Assembly (NCBI GenBank): GCA_013399875.1
Contig: VXAZ01007505.1
Coordinates: 331,795 to 395,794 of the forward strand
DNA from: Gymnorhina tibicen
Lineage: Eukaryota; Chordata; Aves; Passeriformes; Artamidae
Direction: 5' to 3'
Length of the DNA: 64,000 nt
The position numbers were made by a program, and so were the translations under genes. Of this stretch, positions 51,561 to 64,000 are shown piece by piece (within the stretch, counting starts at the first letter, position 1; each line of letters opens with the position of its first letter). The notes below the pieces were generated by a model. That model saw only the letters and a list, made by a program, of their open reading frames with translations. It was not told the origin of the DNA and searched no databases.

Positions 51561-52851
51561 TTAGAAAGATTATATACAGCATTAAGTCAATAAGTGAAGT
51601 AGTTACAATAAAAATGCCAACTGTCTTTTCTAGGAATCAGCAAGCTCTTAACAAAAATTTGAATTTCAGATAGCTTACAAATTAATATTACTTGTGCTGC
51701 ATTCTAAAATAGCTATTTTGACTTCTTGTCATGTTTTTATATGGCTACATCTGTCTTTTTTCCTGTGTTTTTTTTTCTTTTAAATTTTGCATAGGAAAAA
51801 CCTGGATCCTTAGTTTGTTTATTTGAAGTATTTTGAGCTATGCAGATAACTGCTAATTACAGCACCAGAGACCTGATTGCAGATGTCATCATTTACTAGT
51901 GACCAGTTGCTTAAGAATTACTGCTGAACGTGACCAAGGAAAGTACTGATTCACAATGAGGTTTCTCCTGATTTTTTCTCCATTTCATTCTAGCAATAGC
52001 TGGTTACCAAACTCCATGAACAAGGTGGAAGAAAGTGTTGTTTACATGATAATTAATTCTTTGTTTTAGACACTCTTTGCAAAATGTAGCTTATAATAAC
52101 TTTAAATGGTCTTTTTTTCTTTCCTTGCTGTTTCCCAGAATGAATAGCTTAATTCAAAGGTATTAAAAAAAACTCCAAAACCAAAACAACACAGACTTCC
52201 CCTTTCCAAAGCAATGGTAAGCAGCAGTGCAGTGCAGTATAAAGCTAATGATTTTCTGGAAATGTGTGCTTATGTATCAGTGTGAATGCATGTGTAAGAA
52301 CTGATTGTATTGGATGTTTTAATTTGCATTCTGGAAACGGGGGTAAAAAGCACTCTGAGAAAAACCACAGGTGATCCTAAATTGGAAGGTGCTGTAAACA
52401 TTAGAAAAGAGAAAAATAAGTCTAAAGGGATCTGAAAGAGATGAGAAACATGAGAAGAAAATAACAGGGTATGCCCTAAGGAGGTTGAAGTGTAGTATGG
52501 TTAGTAGATGTAGTGGAGGTGAAGTAATTAAATGGGCATGGTTAAGACAGCTATCATATAAAGCTATTTCCCTGCTCAGCATTATTGAAGTCACCTTAAT
52601 AATGATCAAAATAAGTAAATTTAAAAAAAAACATTTCAGAAGTCAGAAATGTGTTCAGAAAATCTGCAATAGCGTACATGGAAATTAAGGATTAGCAAGA
52701 CAGCATTTTAAAGATTTCTCATTAAAGCATTGTATTAAAAATATAATCTGTCCCTGTTTCAGAGATGAATGTATATTAAAGATTGCATACAAAGCTTGCT
52801 TCAAGACTCTGGCATATCAAATTTATTTATTTCATCTAAGCTTGTTATAAA

Positions 52852-53330
52852 TGTGGCCCAGTAAATTGCCAAGGAGCCAAGTCAGTTATATCAAATTAAT
52901 TTATTAAGCAAGCAACAGCAAACAAAACAGCGCTGGGCGACCGGGGAGTCTCGCTCCGCCAACGGCATGCAATTCCCCTTCCCAAAGTCACTGCTTTTAT
53001 ACTCTTTATCTTCCTCTTCACGAAGCGATTCCGGTGTACTCTGTGCTTGCGTGATCTGTTGGTAAGGGGTCTTCTCTGCCTCTTGGTAGGTGTGGGATGA
53101 AGGCCGGTATCTTGTTAAACAGCCCCCCTTTGCTCTTTGCCCTCTAAGTTATGGGAATTCCTTTAATCAATTCCCCTCTAATCTAAACTACTGAAATTCC
53201 TTTAAGCAACTTCCCTCTAATCTAAACTACCAAAACTCCTTTAAACAACCCCCCTTCAATCTAAACTAGAGAAATTCTTTTAAGCAACTCTTCTCCCTTT
53301 TACTCTTTGCCTTTTGCTGTTTTAATGAAC
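52852..53330 (-). mobile_element. Probable LTR on the minus strand with tandem repeats in U3
   Basis: Read on the minus strand there is a TATA box, TATAAAAG (plus coordinates 52,994-53,001). About 90 bp further on is an AATAAA poly(A) signal (52,900-52,905), followed by a short U5 ending near GGCCCACA-type sequence at 52,852. The stretch between them is GC- and CpG-rich (GGCGGAGCGAGACTCC, CGGTCGCCCAGCGC), as in avian LTR R regions. Upstream of the promoter on this strand lies a 38-40 bp tandem repeat (53,140-53,290), a usual place for LTR enhancer repeats. No flanking duplication was found and the outer end is uncertain (53,290-53,330). An alternative is that the LTR ends at TGTTTAACAAG (about 53,120) and the repeats are separate. 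No internal region is present. Confidence 0.65.
53140..53290. repeat. Tandem repeat, 38-40 bp unit, nearly 4 copies
   Basis: Successive units start at about 53,140, 53,173, 53,213 and 53,251. Each contains CCTCTAATCTAAACTA, then AATTCCTTTAA, then GCAACT with point differences. The first unit is the most diverged. They lie just promoter-distal of the minus-strand LTR TATA box and probably represent duplicated U3 enhancer units. Confidence 0.85.
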
Positions 53331-55194
53331 AAAAAGTCTTTCTCATCTATTTCAAGCTTAGATTTAAACTCAGCTTTCATTAGAAGCATATCATGAACCC
53401 ATCAGCATTGTGATAAGTTTACTGTGGATCATTCAAACATGTTTTATTTGTTAAATGTTAAATTCAGAAAAAAAAACCCCAAGCAGTGAAATCCCAGTAG
53501 GTTTTAGAAATTCTAAATTGAGACCCTAAATATATTAAGGAAATGTCTGCAAGTGTGACCAGCTCCCTTGAAATAATCTTGACCTATGCGGTTTCTTTAG
53601 GATTATAACTCTGAAGTGAATGGAAAAATGGAAATAGATTCTTGGACACACACTGATCTCAGCAAAAGTTAAAAAGAGCCCACACTCCACAGGACTCTGC
53701 TAAATTCAGAGTAGCATCAGATAAGAATGGAAATGGGATTGTGATAATCTTATTTTGCTCTGTGATTCATTAATTTTATAATAAGCCATCACCACAATCA
53801 AAGGAAAATAAATGGGAAATTTAGCAATACAAAATGTTAATGAACTGAGACACAGTTTTGCATTATCTTTTGTATGGATACATTCCATAGAGTATTCTTT
53901 CCTTCCTTCATCGCATTCCAGTTTGGGAAGGAATTCTACTTGGGAAACTGCAACACTAGACAAGAGGTGCTATGAAATGGTGTGAGCCACACATTGGTAA
54001 TTAGGTGCAAGTCAGTCTGACAGACTCTGTAAAAGAACCCACATCAATATAATTTACACTTTCTTGTACTGTGCCCCTTGGCTGAGTTAACCGTGGGCTG
54101 AAGTGACAAATATAACAGCATGGGTTTGCACAGCAGTCAGTACAGGAGTGCATCTGCACAAAATGCAAATTGTTTAAAATTTACACAGTTCTTGTTTCTT
54201 TTCATTTGTTGTTTATTCTTTTGGGAAATTTTACTCATCTTAAAGGACTAGAAAAATAATTTTTTCTTTAGAAAATGCAGTTCTCATGTAATAACTTGGT
54301 TGAAAATCCAAGGCATAAAAAGAAGTATTAGGAATGGTGAAACATATTAAACTGGGGAATCTGACCACAATGTGTACATTGTACAAGGGCTGGAGGAGAA
54401 AACACACCAGCTCCTTTGTGTAAATCCTCTCTGAACTTTGTTCATATTTTATGAAGCCTTATTTCCTCCCTATTTTAATTTTTCCTACTGTTTCTAAGAA
54501 TTATTACATCTTTGGCTTGCAGTCCTTAAATATTCAGGGTTTATAGCATAAACAGAAAAAGAACATAAAAAATGATTTGTAACTCTAATGATATTGCATT
54601 TATTTGTTCCTATTGCAGTACAATAGTCTAAACATTTTTCATCACTTGAAAGAATTTACATAAAGCTTCTGATTTCTCCTGGAATGTAGCTTTTTGTGAT
54701 GTGCTTGTACTCTTTGTGTGTGAGCCTCACAGGCATATTTTTCCCATCCCAGGGATACAGGCGATGGAACTGCAGGCATAATCGTTATAAACTTTGTAGT
54801 ACTTACATAATGATCAACATTTGTGGTGTAAAGCACCTGGAATATATTTTGATAGTTATAAGAATACTTCAAATGATGAATTGCAAGGCTTTGATTAAAA
54901 AACAAAATGTAAGAGCCTCTGATTTTCATTTTCCTTAAGTACCCCCTATATCACTTTGGCAGCGAACAGTTACTTTCAAGCCTTTTTCTAGTTGCAAAGC
55001 ACTGATAAAGGGCATCAATGTAAATCTGCTTCAGAGTATCCTGGAACTCTTATTTGCATAGAAATGTGAAAATGTGGACGTTGCACAGTGTCAAAGGCAT
55101 ATATCCCTTTGTGGCTGCTACTCTAGCTGTGATTGAAAACAATCCTGTCATCAGGATTGTTGTGTGCCATTGTCAACTCAGTGTGTCTGTCAGA

Positions 55195-55810
55195 GGATGT
55201 GACCTGGGTTGGAGGGCCAGGGCAGGGATGGGGAGAAGGGGGATTGCACTGAGCTCCAGGGACGTGTTGGCAGCGGGCAGGACATGCCTGCCCTGCCAGT
55301 GGGTGCCTGGGGACTGCAGGGGTGAGAGGAGCTGGGCTGAGGCAGAGCTGGAGGCTGGGCCACAGAGAGAGGCATGGCTGAGAGTGGCTCCTTGAGGGCA
55401 GTGGGATGTTCTCAGGGAGAGCACTGGCTCTGCCAGCCAGTGTGGGGATGAGGCAGAGAGGTGCGTTTTAGGTTCTGAGTGGACCACTTGGGCAAAACAC
55501 TAAAGGCTGCTGGATGGGCTGGCTGGTAGCCAGGCAAGAGCTGTGGGTCAGTGAGGGCCTTGCATGCTCCCTGGCTCTGCCCTGTGCCCCTGCTGCTTCC
55601 CCACCTACCTGCCTTTCTGCCTGCCTGCCCACCTGACTGCCCACCTGCATACCCACCTGCCCACCTAACTGCCCACCTGCCTGTCCACCTTCCTGCCTGT
55701 CTGCTTGCCCACCTCTGTGCCCTGCTGCCTCCCCACCTGCCTGCCCACCTACCCACCTGCAGCTTGTCCCTGGCTCCTGCCCAGTGGGCAGCAGGTGAGA
55801 TCCTTCTCTG
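55195..55810. other. GC-rich block containing a minisatellite
   Basis: About 600 bp is much richer in G and C than the flanks, starting with GGGTTGGAGGGCCAGGGCAGGGATGGGG-like purine-rich sequence, here described by its G-run character, and ending in the pyrimidine-rich minisatellite. CpGs are few, so it is not a CpG island. Long open frames arise on both strands from the repeat (arginine/tryptophan/glycine-rich on minus, proline/leucine/histidine-rich on plus) and are artefacts. Confidence 0.5.
55599..55760. repeat. CCCACCTGCCTG-type minisatellite
   Basis: Imperfect units of CCCACCTGCCTG and shorter CCACCTGC or CTGCCTGC blocks run for about 160 bp, all pyrimidine-rich on the plus strand. Unit length alternates between 4, 8 and 12 bases, indicating slippage and unequal exchange. 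Length is likely variable in the population. Confidence 0.85.
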
Positions 55811-56429
55811 AGGTAAGTAAACTTTCAATTTATATAATCCTCTTGGCTGCCTTGGTGAATTAGACACACCTAATACAAGCAGGCAAAGGCTGTCTCTGTC
55901 TTAGTGAATGAATTTAGTATGATTAGCTAGTGACCAGTTAATGACTCCCCTGACTTCACTCTTTCACCTGCTCTGCCACATGTGACAGAGGAGCCCCGTG
56001 GTCAGAATGCCCCTGGCAGAGTGGGCAGCATGGAACTGACTCATCAAAGACACCAAAGCTAAACACAGGATGATGGGGGCTCAGGCACTCCTGGTTAGTT
56101 GAAACACCATCTGCTTAGAAAGTAGGTCACACATAATTTGCCTTCCCTAAATTCATTAAAAATCAGTGGGTCAAAGTCAAATGTGACAGGTAAGAGGTAG
56201 AGTGAGTGTAAATCATGATGAAAGGAGCATCTTCTGAGAGACAAGCTACTGTAGCACATGTGTAGCAGGGGCTTTTGGAGGATGTTTATGCTGCATTGTC
56301 TTAGTGCAGATGGGACCCAGCATGAGCTATGGAAACAGACAAGGGAGATGTTAGCAGTAAATATTAAAGCACAGATGCTGTTTGCACTGTAACTCTAGGA
56401 TCGGGACTAGTATAATACAGTTCTACTGT

Positions 56430-56520
56430 TGTTTTATACATATATATTATAAATACATATTTATACACAAAAGAACCTTATATTTAGCTACATATAAGAA
56501 ATATATCTATATATATTCAT
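56430..56520. repeat. AT-rich low-complexity tract
   Basis: A run of TATA/ATAT and TACATAT words (for example ACATATATATTATAAATACA) covers about 90 bp with almost no G or C. It is simple low-complexity DNA. The many TATA-like strings here have no promoter meaning by themselves. Confidence 0.75.
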
Positions 56521-59500
56521 GTAACAGATGTGAATAGTTCTCAAAGAATGAGAATTATGTATTGGCATATATTAGGCCAGGAGAGACAATTCCCAGTCTG
56601 GGCACCAGTTATCCTTTCCTGGTGAGGGACCAAGATGCTCCAGCACTCCAAAATCCTGCTTAGGCGCAAGTCACTATCTTTGCATTTCAAATTAATTTAA
56701 ATGCAGTTCTTGCTTACTTGTTATACTCAGTACTTGGGCTTCTGTGTTTTCCTCACACCTGCTGATGACAGCAGTGATCCATCTTACAGGAGGAAAAAAG
56801 TCACAGAAAAATGCCTGTACTCAGACTTGTTTGGGATGTCATTAGTCACCAGAGGGAAATGCAAAATCTGCCAGAGCGAACATAGAATTTTGATTAGTCC
56901 TTAAATAATCAGAGAAAAATCTAACAAACTTTAAGTGCTATAAACAGTATTAGGATGCAGACACTGGAGATTAGCTTCAAGAGTTTCAGTAAACTAGGAT
57001 CTGAAGAGTCCATTTTCTACATGCTTATTTTACTCCACTTTTTTTTTTTTTAATGTGTTGAAAGCCATGCCATACTGGATTGCAATATATTTCAACTAAC
57101 CTACTGTACACTAGTTTGTATGGCTGTGTTCAGGAAACCTATCTATACAGCTGCCCTTGGAAATGTACTTGGCTGAGTCCTGTCATGTTGGGTTTATGGG
57201 GAAAAAAAGAGAAAGAAAATACACCCACCACACCTGCCCTTGGCAATCTGTAGAGAATGACTAAAGTCATGGTCCTGTCATTGTTAAGTCTAGACTGCGC
57301 ACTTGTGACCATAGGCTTAGGTCAGGTGTGAGCACGTTTGTACAGCGATGTGTTTCTGTTGAATCAGCCAGGGAGCCTGATGTGGTATTTCTGCTGGCTG
57401 ATAACATGGCTGCCCAACATGCCAGATTGAGTTACTTCCCAGCTCACTCGGTTGCTGTGTCACTGGGAGGCTGTACACGTGACTGGACCCATGACTGCAG
57501 CAGACATCTCCAGCTCGTGGACAACCAGTGGTGAGGAGGCCCTTGTGAACAGCGTGCTGGGGCCCCACAACCCTGCGCCTTTGTGCAGCTCTAGGGCAGA
57601 CCTTCCATGTCCATAGTCAGCCCCATCTTTGAAAGTGCTCCCTGGAAGATCAACATGAGGAGGATGCCTTTGCATCTGCCTTACACTGCTGTCCATAGCA
57701 CACCCAGGCTGGCAGTTCTCCACATCTTTGATGCCGGCTCCAGGACTCAGTACTATGCCACGTGGGTCCGTTGTTGGCAAGGCCTGTGAAAGTCCCTGTT
57801 TCCAGCAGAATCAGGTGATGAAATTGTGTTTGAACAGGCTCTGCTGGGAGAAGCATTGCCTCCTTTTCAGGGAAGGCATACAGTGACAGAGGATAAAAGC
57901 TGGGAGAAAGAGCAAGAGAAGAGCCAGATGTCCTGCTAGGCTTTTGTTCCTCTGTTTGTGAAGCAACACAATTAAGGCTGAAAGGCATGTGTCTCTGACT
58001 CTGTGGGACACCTGCAGCTATGAGAAAAGCAATGCCTGTGCAGAGTGCCATTCTGGAAATATGGGAAGAGCACCAGTGAAGGGGGAATGCTGAGATGAAA
58101 AGGTAATTTTATGGAGGTCTTTGCTTAGTGCATTTGGCAATGCAGCAGAGCATCCTGAGATGTTCAGTTTAGCATTGAGAAGAAGACAGACTTTTTCATT
58201 TTGGAAGATGACAGCTCCTGACATACAAGACTGCTCCTGATGTACTCCACTTTTGCCAGCACAGAGATTTGAGGTAGGAATGCTGGCATCTGTGCTGTGG
58301 GTTAGGAGGCAGTATTTATCTCTTGTAAGGTTCTTGGTCTATGGTACCTGTGGGTCACATGCATTAAGAAGTTACATACATCAGTTACTCAGGGATTTCC
58401 TTAGTTTATAGGATGATCGTCATATGTTCTGCCATTTCCCAGTTCTTATTTTACAAGGAATGGTTTTCTGTTGTACTGATAGCCATTGTAATGATCAATA
58501 AAATGCTTTACTGTTACTGTTCACTGCTTGATGACCCTGCCTCTACTGATCTTGCCTTTTAGGTCAGTACTCTGCTGCTGATGGAAGTTCCTGAAGATGG
58601 GTGGTCTACACCTAACCATCAGTGACACTCTTTACTTCTTGATGCACTTGCAAATGCAATTATTTGCCAGGAATTGAGCAGACAGATTTCTGGAAGAGAT
58701 TCTGACAGATTATCTTCGAGTGTTATTTTTATGATATCTGGACAATGGTGCTGAAATTCATTTTTAACCCATTGAAGGGAAGCAGAGGACCAGATAGTCA
58801 AATTAAGCCTGATCATGATTTCCACACCAGGATCCTACTTGCTTGCCTTAGCTGAAGCAATATGTGTGTAATCAAAGAGGTGAATGGAAGATGGAAGCAG
58901 AAAGCCAACACAGGTACATTTGGCTGCTGAAGTTTATTCATCTTTCTCTGATCTGGCAGATAATTTCAGAGCTAAGTGCTTGACTGCTGCTTGTGATTTT
59001 ACTCATAAATACACCCCTTAGTTGCCACAGCCTTCCTCAGGGCTCATCTCTGACCATCCAGGTCCATGTGCATTCATTCCAACCTGCCTGTCCTTGGCCA
59101 CTCTCACCAGCAACTCTACTTATTCATTAGGCTCCCAACTATCATAACCCCTCTATGAATGGAAGCAGAAACCTTTTAACAAATGAAGGAATAGTGTATG
59201 TGGTTCAGACAAAAAAAAGTAATTTTTTATATGGAGAAGATACTATCATCCAGTCTAAGAACGTAAATCTGTAGATTTTTAGCAATGAAGATTAAAGGGA
59301 GAAATACATGGATTTAGTGAATAAAAAGTGGCATAAAACCAACATGCTTTTCAGTGTTCCTACTAGAATTCAGGGGAAGCAAATTTTTCACCCATCTCTA
59401 AAGTGGTCTAACAACTGTTTAAAATAACAGCAGAATGATGGGATCCTGTACAGAGGCAATGAATTTTTATAAATGTGAAAAATATCCTAAAGCAAGGATT

Positions 59501-62500
59501 GCTTTAAAGTACTCCAATGCATTTCTGAGAGATGCTTTAGAGAAATCATAAAATACAGTCCTTAGTCTAGAATTTTAGAGGGTTTTGAAATCATGTTCTT
59601 GAGTGTAGCCACTTTATATCTACTGGCTTATGAACAGACTGAACCTTTGCAGGATCGGGGCTGAAGGCCATAGTTCTGCAAATGTTTATGCGTGAGTAGA
59701 GAGTAAGAACTGAGCCCTAAAAATCACAGTATGCTGTGGGTGAGGAAAAAATGTAGGGGAAAAACAGAGGAAAGTGATATTTTTCAACCATAAATAATAC
59801 AGTATTTTTCAAGACAACTCTTTCATAGAATTTGTGAAATGAAACTTCTGTTTTCATAAATGAATGGCATCTTAGGATTATTACAATGGAAGAGAAAAAT
59901 CTGCAGCCATTCAACAACTCCAGAATGTTATTGAAAGAATACTTTAATTAAAAACCTAGAGCATCCCCCACTTGCCTGCCCTGCTCCCATCCTGAAAAGC
60001 ACTTTCCTTGCTTTCGTGAGCACAAGCAAATCAACACTCTTAGTACAAGGTAGCTCTTGTTTGAATTGTGTACCCTGGAGATGCATAATTAGTGCAAAGG
60101 AACTGTTCTTTGAGGGAGTTCAGATTCAGAGAAAGGAGAGAAATTAAAGTGCCCTACATTTGTGATCTGGATCCTGAGAAGAGGGGGAGATAAATTAAAT
60201 ATAAATCAGTTTTGTGAATTTGAATGCATAAAATTTGGGCCAAAAAGCTATTCAGCCAATACTTTTTATAGCTGAAATTTCTATCTGTGGTGGATAATTT
60301 TTATGGATAGAAGGCTAATGACATTCAGTAAAGGTTCTGTTAAGTTCCAAAGAGGTGCATTCAGAGCTGTGTGTATAGATCCAAAGTACTTTCTGGGACT
60401 CCGCAGAATTAGAGAATATTTAAGTCCGTGAAATTAACCAGTAGCAAAAATGTATTTCACACAGTGAGTTGAAACACAATTTGCCAGATTCTTTTGGCAG
60501 GAATTATTTAACCCTTTTCAACCTTTACTTGTGTTAGATTTCTGCTGCTTGTAGAGGGAGAAAAAAAATCGGAAATAAGAATTCAGAACTTCATATAGAA
60601 AATTCTAGACTATAGAAGCAAAATATATTGAAGGTAGAAGAAAGCCAGCCCACAAATGCCAATCTGACTTTCTACCTTTTGCATGTTCCAAGCTCTTTGT
60701 TTTGATTCCTTGCTCTTTACTTTACAAACAGGTATGCCTTCAGTACCAATCTATCCCTGCTTTCCTTTGGTTGCAATCAGTCTGTGTCATTTAAATCAGC
60801 AATTCAAGAAGCCTGGATATTAATTTGAAAGAAGCCAGCACACGATACTTACTTTCCAAGGAGATTGTCTGTTGCAGGCGGTGTTCAGAATTTCCCCCCC
60901 ATCTTCTCTTAAAGCAGCCCTATTCCTGTCCTAGGGACATCTCCCAGATCTAACAGTGCAGCCCTGCCTATGGCTCATTGCATCAGTGACTTACAGCCTC
61001 CAGATCCCTATAAAGTCAGAGGGCATTTAATTACTGTAGCCAGAAGGAAGCATTCTTAGGAACTCTCTGTCTCCTAGAGGTGTGGATAGCTTCTAGACTG
61101 GGTGCATTTCTGTAGTTTAGCCCCTTCAGTGTGAGTTGGACTGTTCAGCCCAGTGTAGCTGTCTGGCCAGGGTAATCTCCTGGTGTAGTGACAAAGGCTG
61201 CATTCTGCGGCTGGAGTGAGTACCAGGCAGTGGCCCCGCATGGAGCCCTGCGCTGCCAGGAGTATCTGTGCCATGGCAAGTCAGCTATTACCAGAGAACT
61301 GGCATGAACATACTGACAGGAACTACAGTCTCAACAATGATACTACGTGCATATCTGATTCATGGCAGTCAAGTATACCTTTCAGTTATATTTGTCAAGC
61401 AAGAATGTCCCACATGTCTTAAATGGCATGGCTGAAGCACCCTTTTGGTAACTCACACTGCCTGATGCAGCCACTGTCCTAATAATTACTGAATAAAAGT
61501 CATGGCCAATATACATAGTATGAGTGTAGAAATATCTGTTGTGGAAGGAGTGGTGAGTATGGTGCAGTGCTGAAGGCTCATGTTTTAGTCTGATTCCACA
61601 CAACCACACAGACCTGGCTCTGAAAGAAGGTATAAACCCAGAAGAAAGAGAAATGGTGGTGGAGTGTATTGTGAGAAACAGATTTAGCACTGGAAACAAC
61701 GTATCATCTCCTGCCCTGTTGCTGCATTCTCATCTCTGGCTGTTCTTTCTCTGTGTTAAACATTTGCTCTGCTAAGATAGTATTTTAATGTGTGTCATTA
61801 ATAGCGACTCAATTTTCTTTTAAAGGAAATGTATTAAGTAAAACTTTCTGTGTTCAGATTCTTAGCATGCATAAACATACATATACGTCTGTTCATTCCT
61901 TTGGGACAGGCAAGTGCCTTCTCAGATACTCAGCAGCTGCTAGAATACTCCATGGCTAAAAGTTCAAGGTGGTGACTGTAGCTCTCGATATATTGACACA
62001 CAAATGACGTAGTTCTGACTCTGTTGAAGGTTAGAGTACAAAACACACTAATTGGTATGCTACAGCATCAGGTTTCTCTATATTTTTCTTAGCTATTTAT
62101 TAAAAGGTACAGGCTTTTGCTATTCTCTGTCAATGAGTTTGTAATTTACCACACTGATTTCCTTGATGTGAAAGTGGCCATTTTTATTGCTGACTTTTAT
62201 ATGGAAGAACTGGGAAAACTGGTGATGTCTGAAGGGTTTTTGTAACCCTCAAAACACTGGAAAATGTCTGCTTCACCCAGCTTACGGTCACACAATAAGC
62301 AGTCTCTAAGCGTTTTGCCATGCCTAACATTTTGCTGCCATAGGCAACCACTTAATCTGCCTACACAGGAGCTAGCCCTGAGGGGATGCAATATGTGTTG
62401 GAAAGGGTAGATATATACTAAAACATTAGTTTTCAAGGCTGGTAGAAAAAATAGCTGTTCATTTGAGATTTCCTGCTTTATTCTCAGCTGTTCCAATAAC

Positions 62501-64000
62501 AGAAGTGTTAAAGATTTCCACAATCAATGTTCCACATGGATTGCTTCTATAAGCAGATTTGTTTCCACCTCAAAATCAGTACCGTATTTCTGCTTTAGGT
62601 TCTACCCTTTTATCATATAAGCATCTTCTGTATAAATCAGACTTGAAAGGTACCCTTGTGAACCATGAGGAGACCAAAGTGAAAACCTATGACAGCCAGT
62701 TGGAAATGAATTCAGCTCTCATGGTTTGACTCTCCTTTTTGTTTACATTTGCATTAAGTAGCACAGCAGAAGGAGGCACTGTGCCCAGGCTAGAGGGGGA
62801 ACCCCTTTCCTTTGGGAGGCAAAGTAGACACTGAGTCTCCATTTAAACCTCATTATGACATCAATTCATATGAAAAAAGAAAAATCACAGGTTTGCGGTT
62901 AATGCCTGTAATAAGCCCTTTAGAAACAAGCTGCCCTGGCAACGTAATTTAATCCTTGCTACTTCCAGGTTTTTTTTATAATTACATATTCCTCTGCTGT
63001 AAGAGACCAGGATCTGTTGTGAATCAGGTCACCCTGTAGCTGTTTTACTTGAATGAAGAACTCAATTCACACTGCTTCTTAGAGTCTGTTATGACTCCTC
63101 TAATTTAAGACTATTACCTGAAACAGACATATTTTATTTGGCTTTTTCCATGTTGATGGAATGTGAAAGCTTGCAAAATGATCTCCAAGCACCTCTATAG
63201 AATAAGACTCACAAGGCTCATTGTGGTAAGTGAGAGCAAAGTAACCATAAAACTTCTCAGGTTGTCTGCGCTCCACATGAGATACTTGGGTCTCAGGGGA
63301 ATCAAGCACCTCACTCTTCCCACTGAGTGAAAGAAGAGTGGCTTGCTAAGGCTTTTTTATGAAAGGTAGATTTTCCAGGAAAACCTCTGTTCTCCCAGAG
63401 GTATATTAAACCAGCCACGAATGACCAGAACTACTGCATTCCCATGTCTTAAGAAGGGCCGTGATTCTTGGAAAAATGAGTTTTCAGCTTCACAATGTTT
63501 TGTATGTCCTATCCTTATCCTAACCAATTATTGTTATGATAGCTAATGAGCATGCAGAATGGACAGGAAAGGTGTTCACTGGCAAAGAACAGCCTCAGTT
63601 TCGGGATTTGAAAAGAGCAGGCTGGATCTCTGGGTAGTGAGTACACTTCTCTCCCCTTCTCCACAGGCTGTGGGCTTGAGTTTTAGCTCAAGCTGAGATA
63701 CAGGCACTACAAATGAATGAGAACAAGTGTGGTTTTAGGCCACCTTTGTGTTTTGTTGTATTTGCACTCTGGCTGATGGTGGGGTTGGCCTGAATTACAG
63801 CAACTCCAAGGCGAATCTAATTTACACTTGGATTGCCAAAAGTTGTTCTGGCAGTTGAAAATAGTGACATCTGCCAAGGGTGCAAATGCAACCCTCTGTG
63901 CTTTTTTCTGATCACGTTGCATGGTATAAGAGCATATGCCACATCAACTGCTACTACTGGCAGCAAAAGCAGTCACATTTTCCTTCCATCAGCAAGCCTT

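Larger units (their letters stand above)
45822..52851. other. AT-rich unique noncoding sequence with two regulatory candidates
   Basis: No gene is seen. The better structured parts are a CpG-bearing MARE-like patch at 48.5 kb and a long information-rich block at 51.1-51.56 kb, listed separately. The motif A6C4A4C occurs at 46,261. Confidence 0.55.
53331..64000. other. Unique noncoding sequence to the window end
   Basis: No gene or transposon is recognised. GC content rises moderately at 55.2-55.8 kb (minisatellite, listed) and 57.3-58.1 kb. In the latter, overlapping frames of 60-133 codons on both strands reflect fewer stops and not a recognisable protein. A9C4AA lies at 53,468. The last 3 kb show nothing distinctive. 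Confidence 0.55.

Noticed and set aside
57317..58051. Overlapping long frames on both strands suggesting an exon
   Set aside because: The frames overlap in several registers, as expected from locally higher GC and few stops. None matches a known family and no exon-like splice pair was convincing.
1..64000. tRNA, rRNA, CRISPR arrays, operons or phage modules
   Set aside because: No tRNA B-box in a foldable context, no rRNA-like sequence, no regularly spaced repeats with spacers and no dense long ORFs were seen. Composition and repeats are those of a vertebrate nuclear genome.

Overview
This 64 kb window is vertebrate nuclear DNA, almost certainly from a bird. The strongest evidence is a 5'-truncated CR1 retrotransposon at about 39.0-39.85 kb that ends in the CR1 3' tail motif and carries the decayed C-terminal part of the CR1 reverse-transcriptase ORF. 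A second short CR1 3' end lies at 3.43 kb. An LTR at 29.59-30.19 kb closely resembles, from memory, the ERVL-type LTRs abundant in zebra finch and other Neoaves, so a neoavian host is more likely than a galliform one. This assignment rests on family recognition, not on a search.

No protein-coding gene, rRNA, tRNA, CRISPR array or prokaryotic-style operon can be supported. The sequence is AT-rich and CpG-poor with stops in every frame. Every open frame is short (165 residues at most), and none has a recognisable domain except the CR1 remnant. The best reading is an intergenic gene desert or the inside of a very large intron.

Layout: 0-26.9 kb is nearly free of recognisable transposons (only the 50-bp CR1 stub). 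It holds simple repeats, a CpG-bearing patch at 5.6-6.5 kb of unclear origin, and AT-rich unique sequence with homeodomain-type motif clusters. From 26.9 to 53.3 kb lie all the other recognised transposons. They are a solo LTR on the minus strand with a perfect 6-bp target duplication (26,943-27,423), the ERVL-like LTR (29.59-30.19 kb), an LTR-like unit with a (TG)18 tract and G-runs (36.0-36.5 kb), an LTR with an imperfect 6-bp duplication (37,387-37,958), the CR1, an LTR-like unit with TATA box and poly(A) signal (45.07-45.82 kb), and a minus-strand LTR with a 38-40 bp tandem repeat (52.85-53.3 kb). From 53.3 to 64 kb the sequence is again unique, apart from a GC-rich block with a CCCACCTGCCTG minisatellite at 55.2-55.8 kb.

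The most plausible functional content is regulatory. Candidates are an information-rich block at 51.1-51.56 kb, a MARE-like site with clustered CpGs at 48.5 kb, repeated CTCATTAA motifs at 4.73-4.87 kb, and a TATA/CpG/splice-donor arrangement at 32.6-32.72 kb. All are motif-based inferences that need cross-species alignment or chromatin data. I found no convincing previously undescribed biological system.
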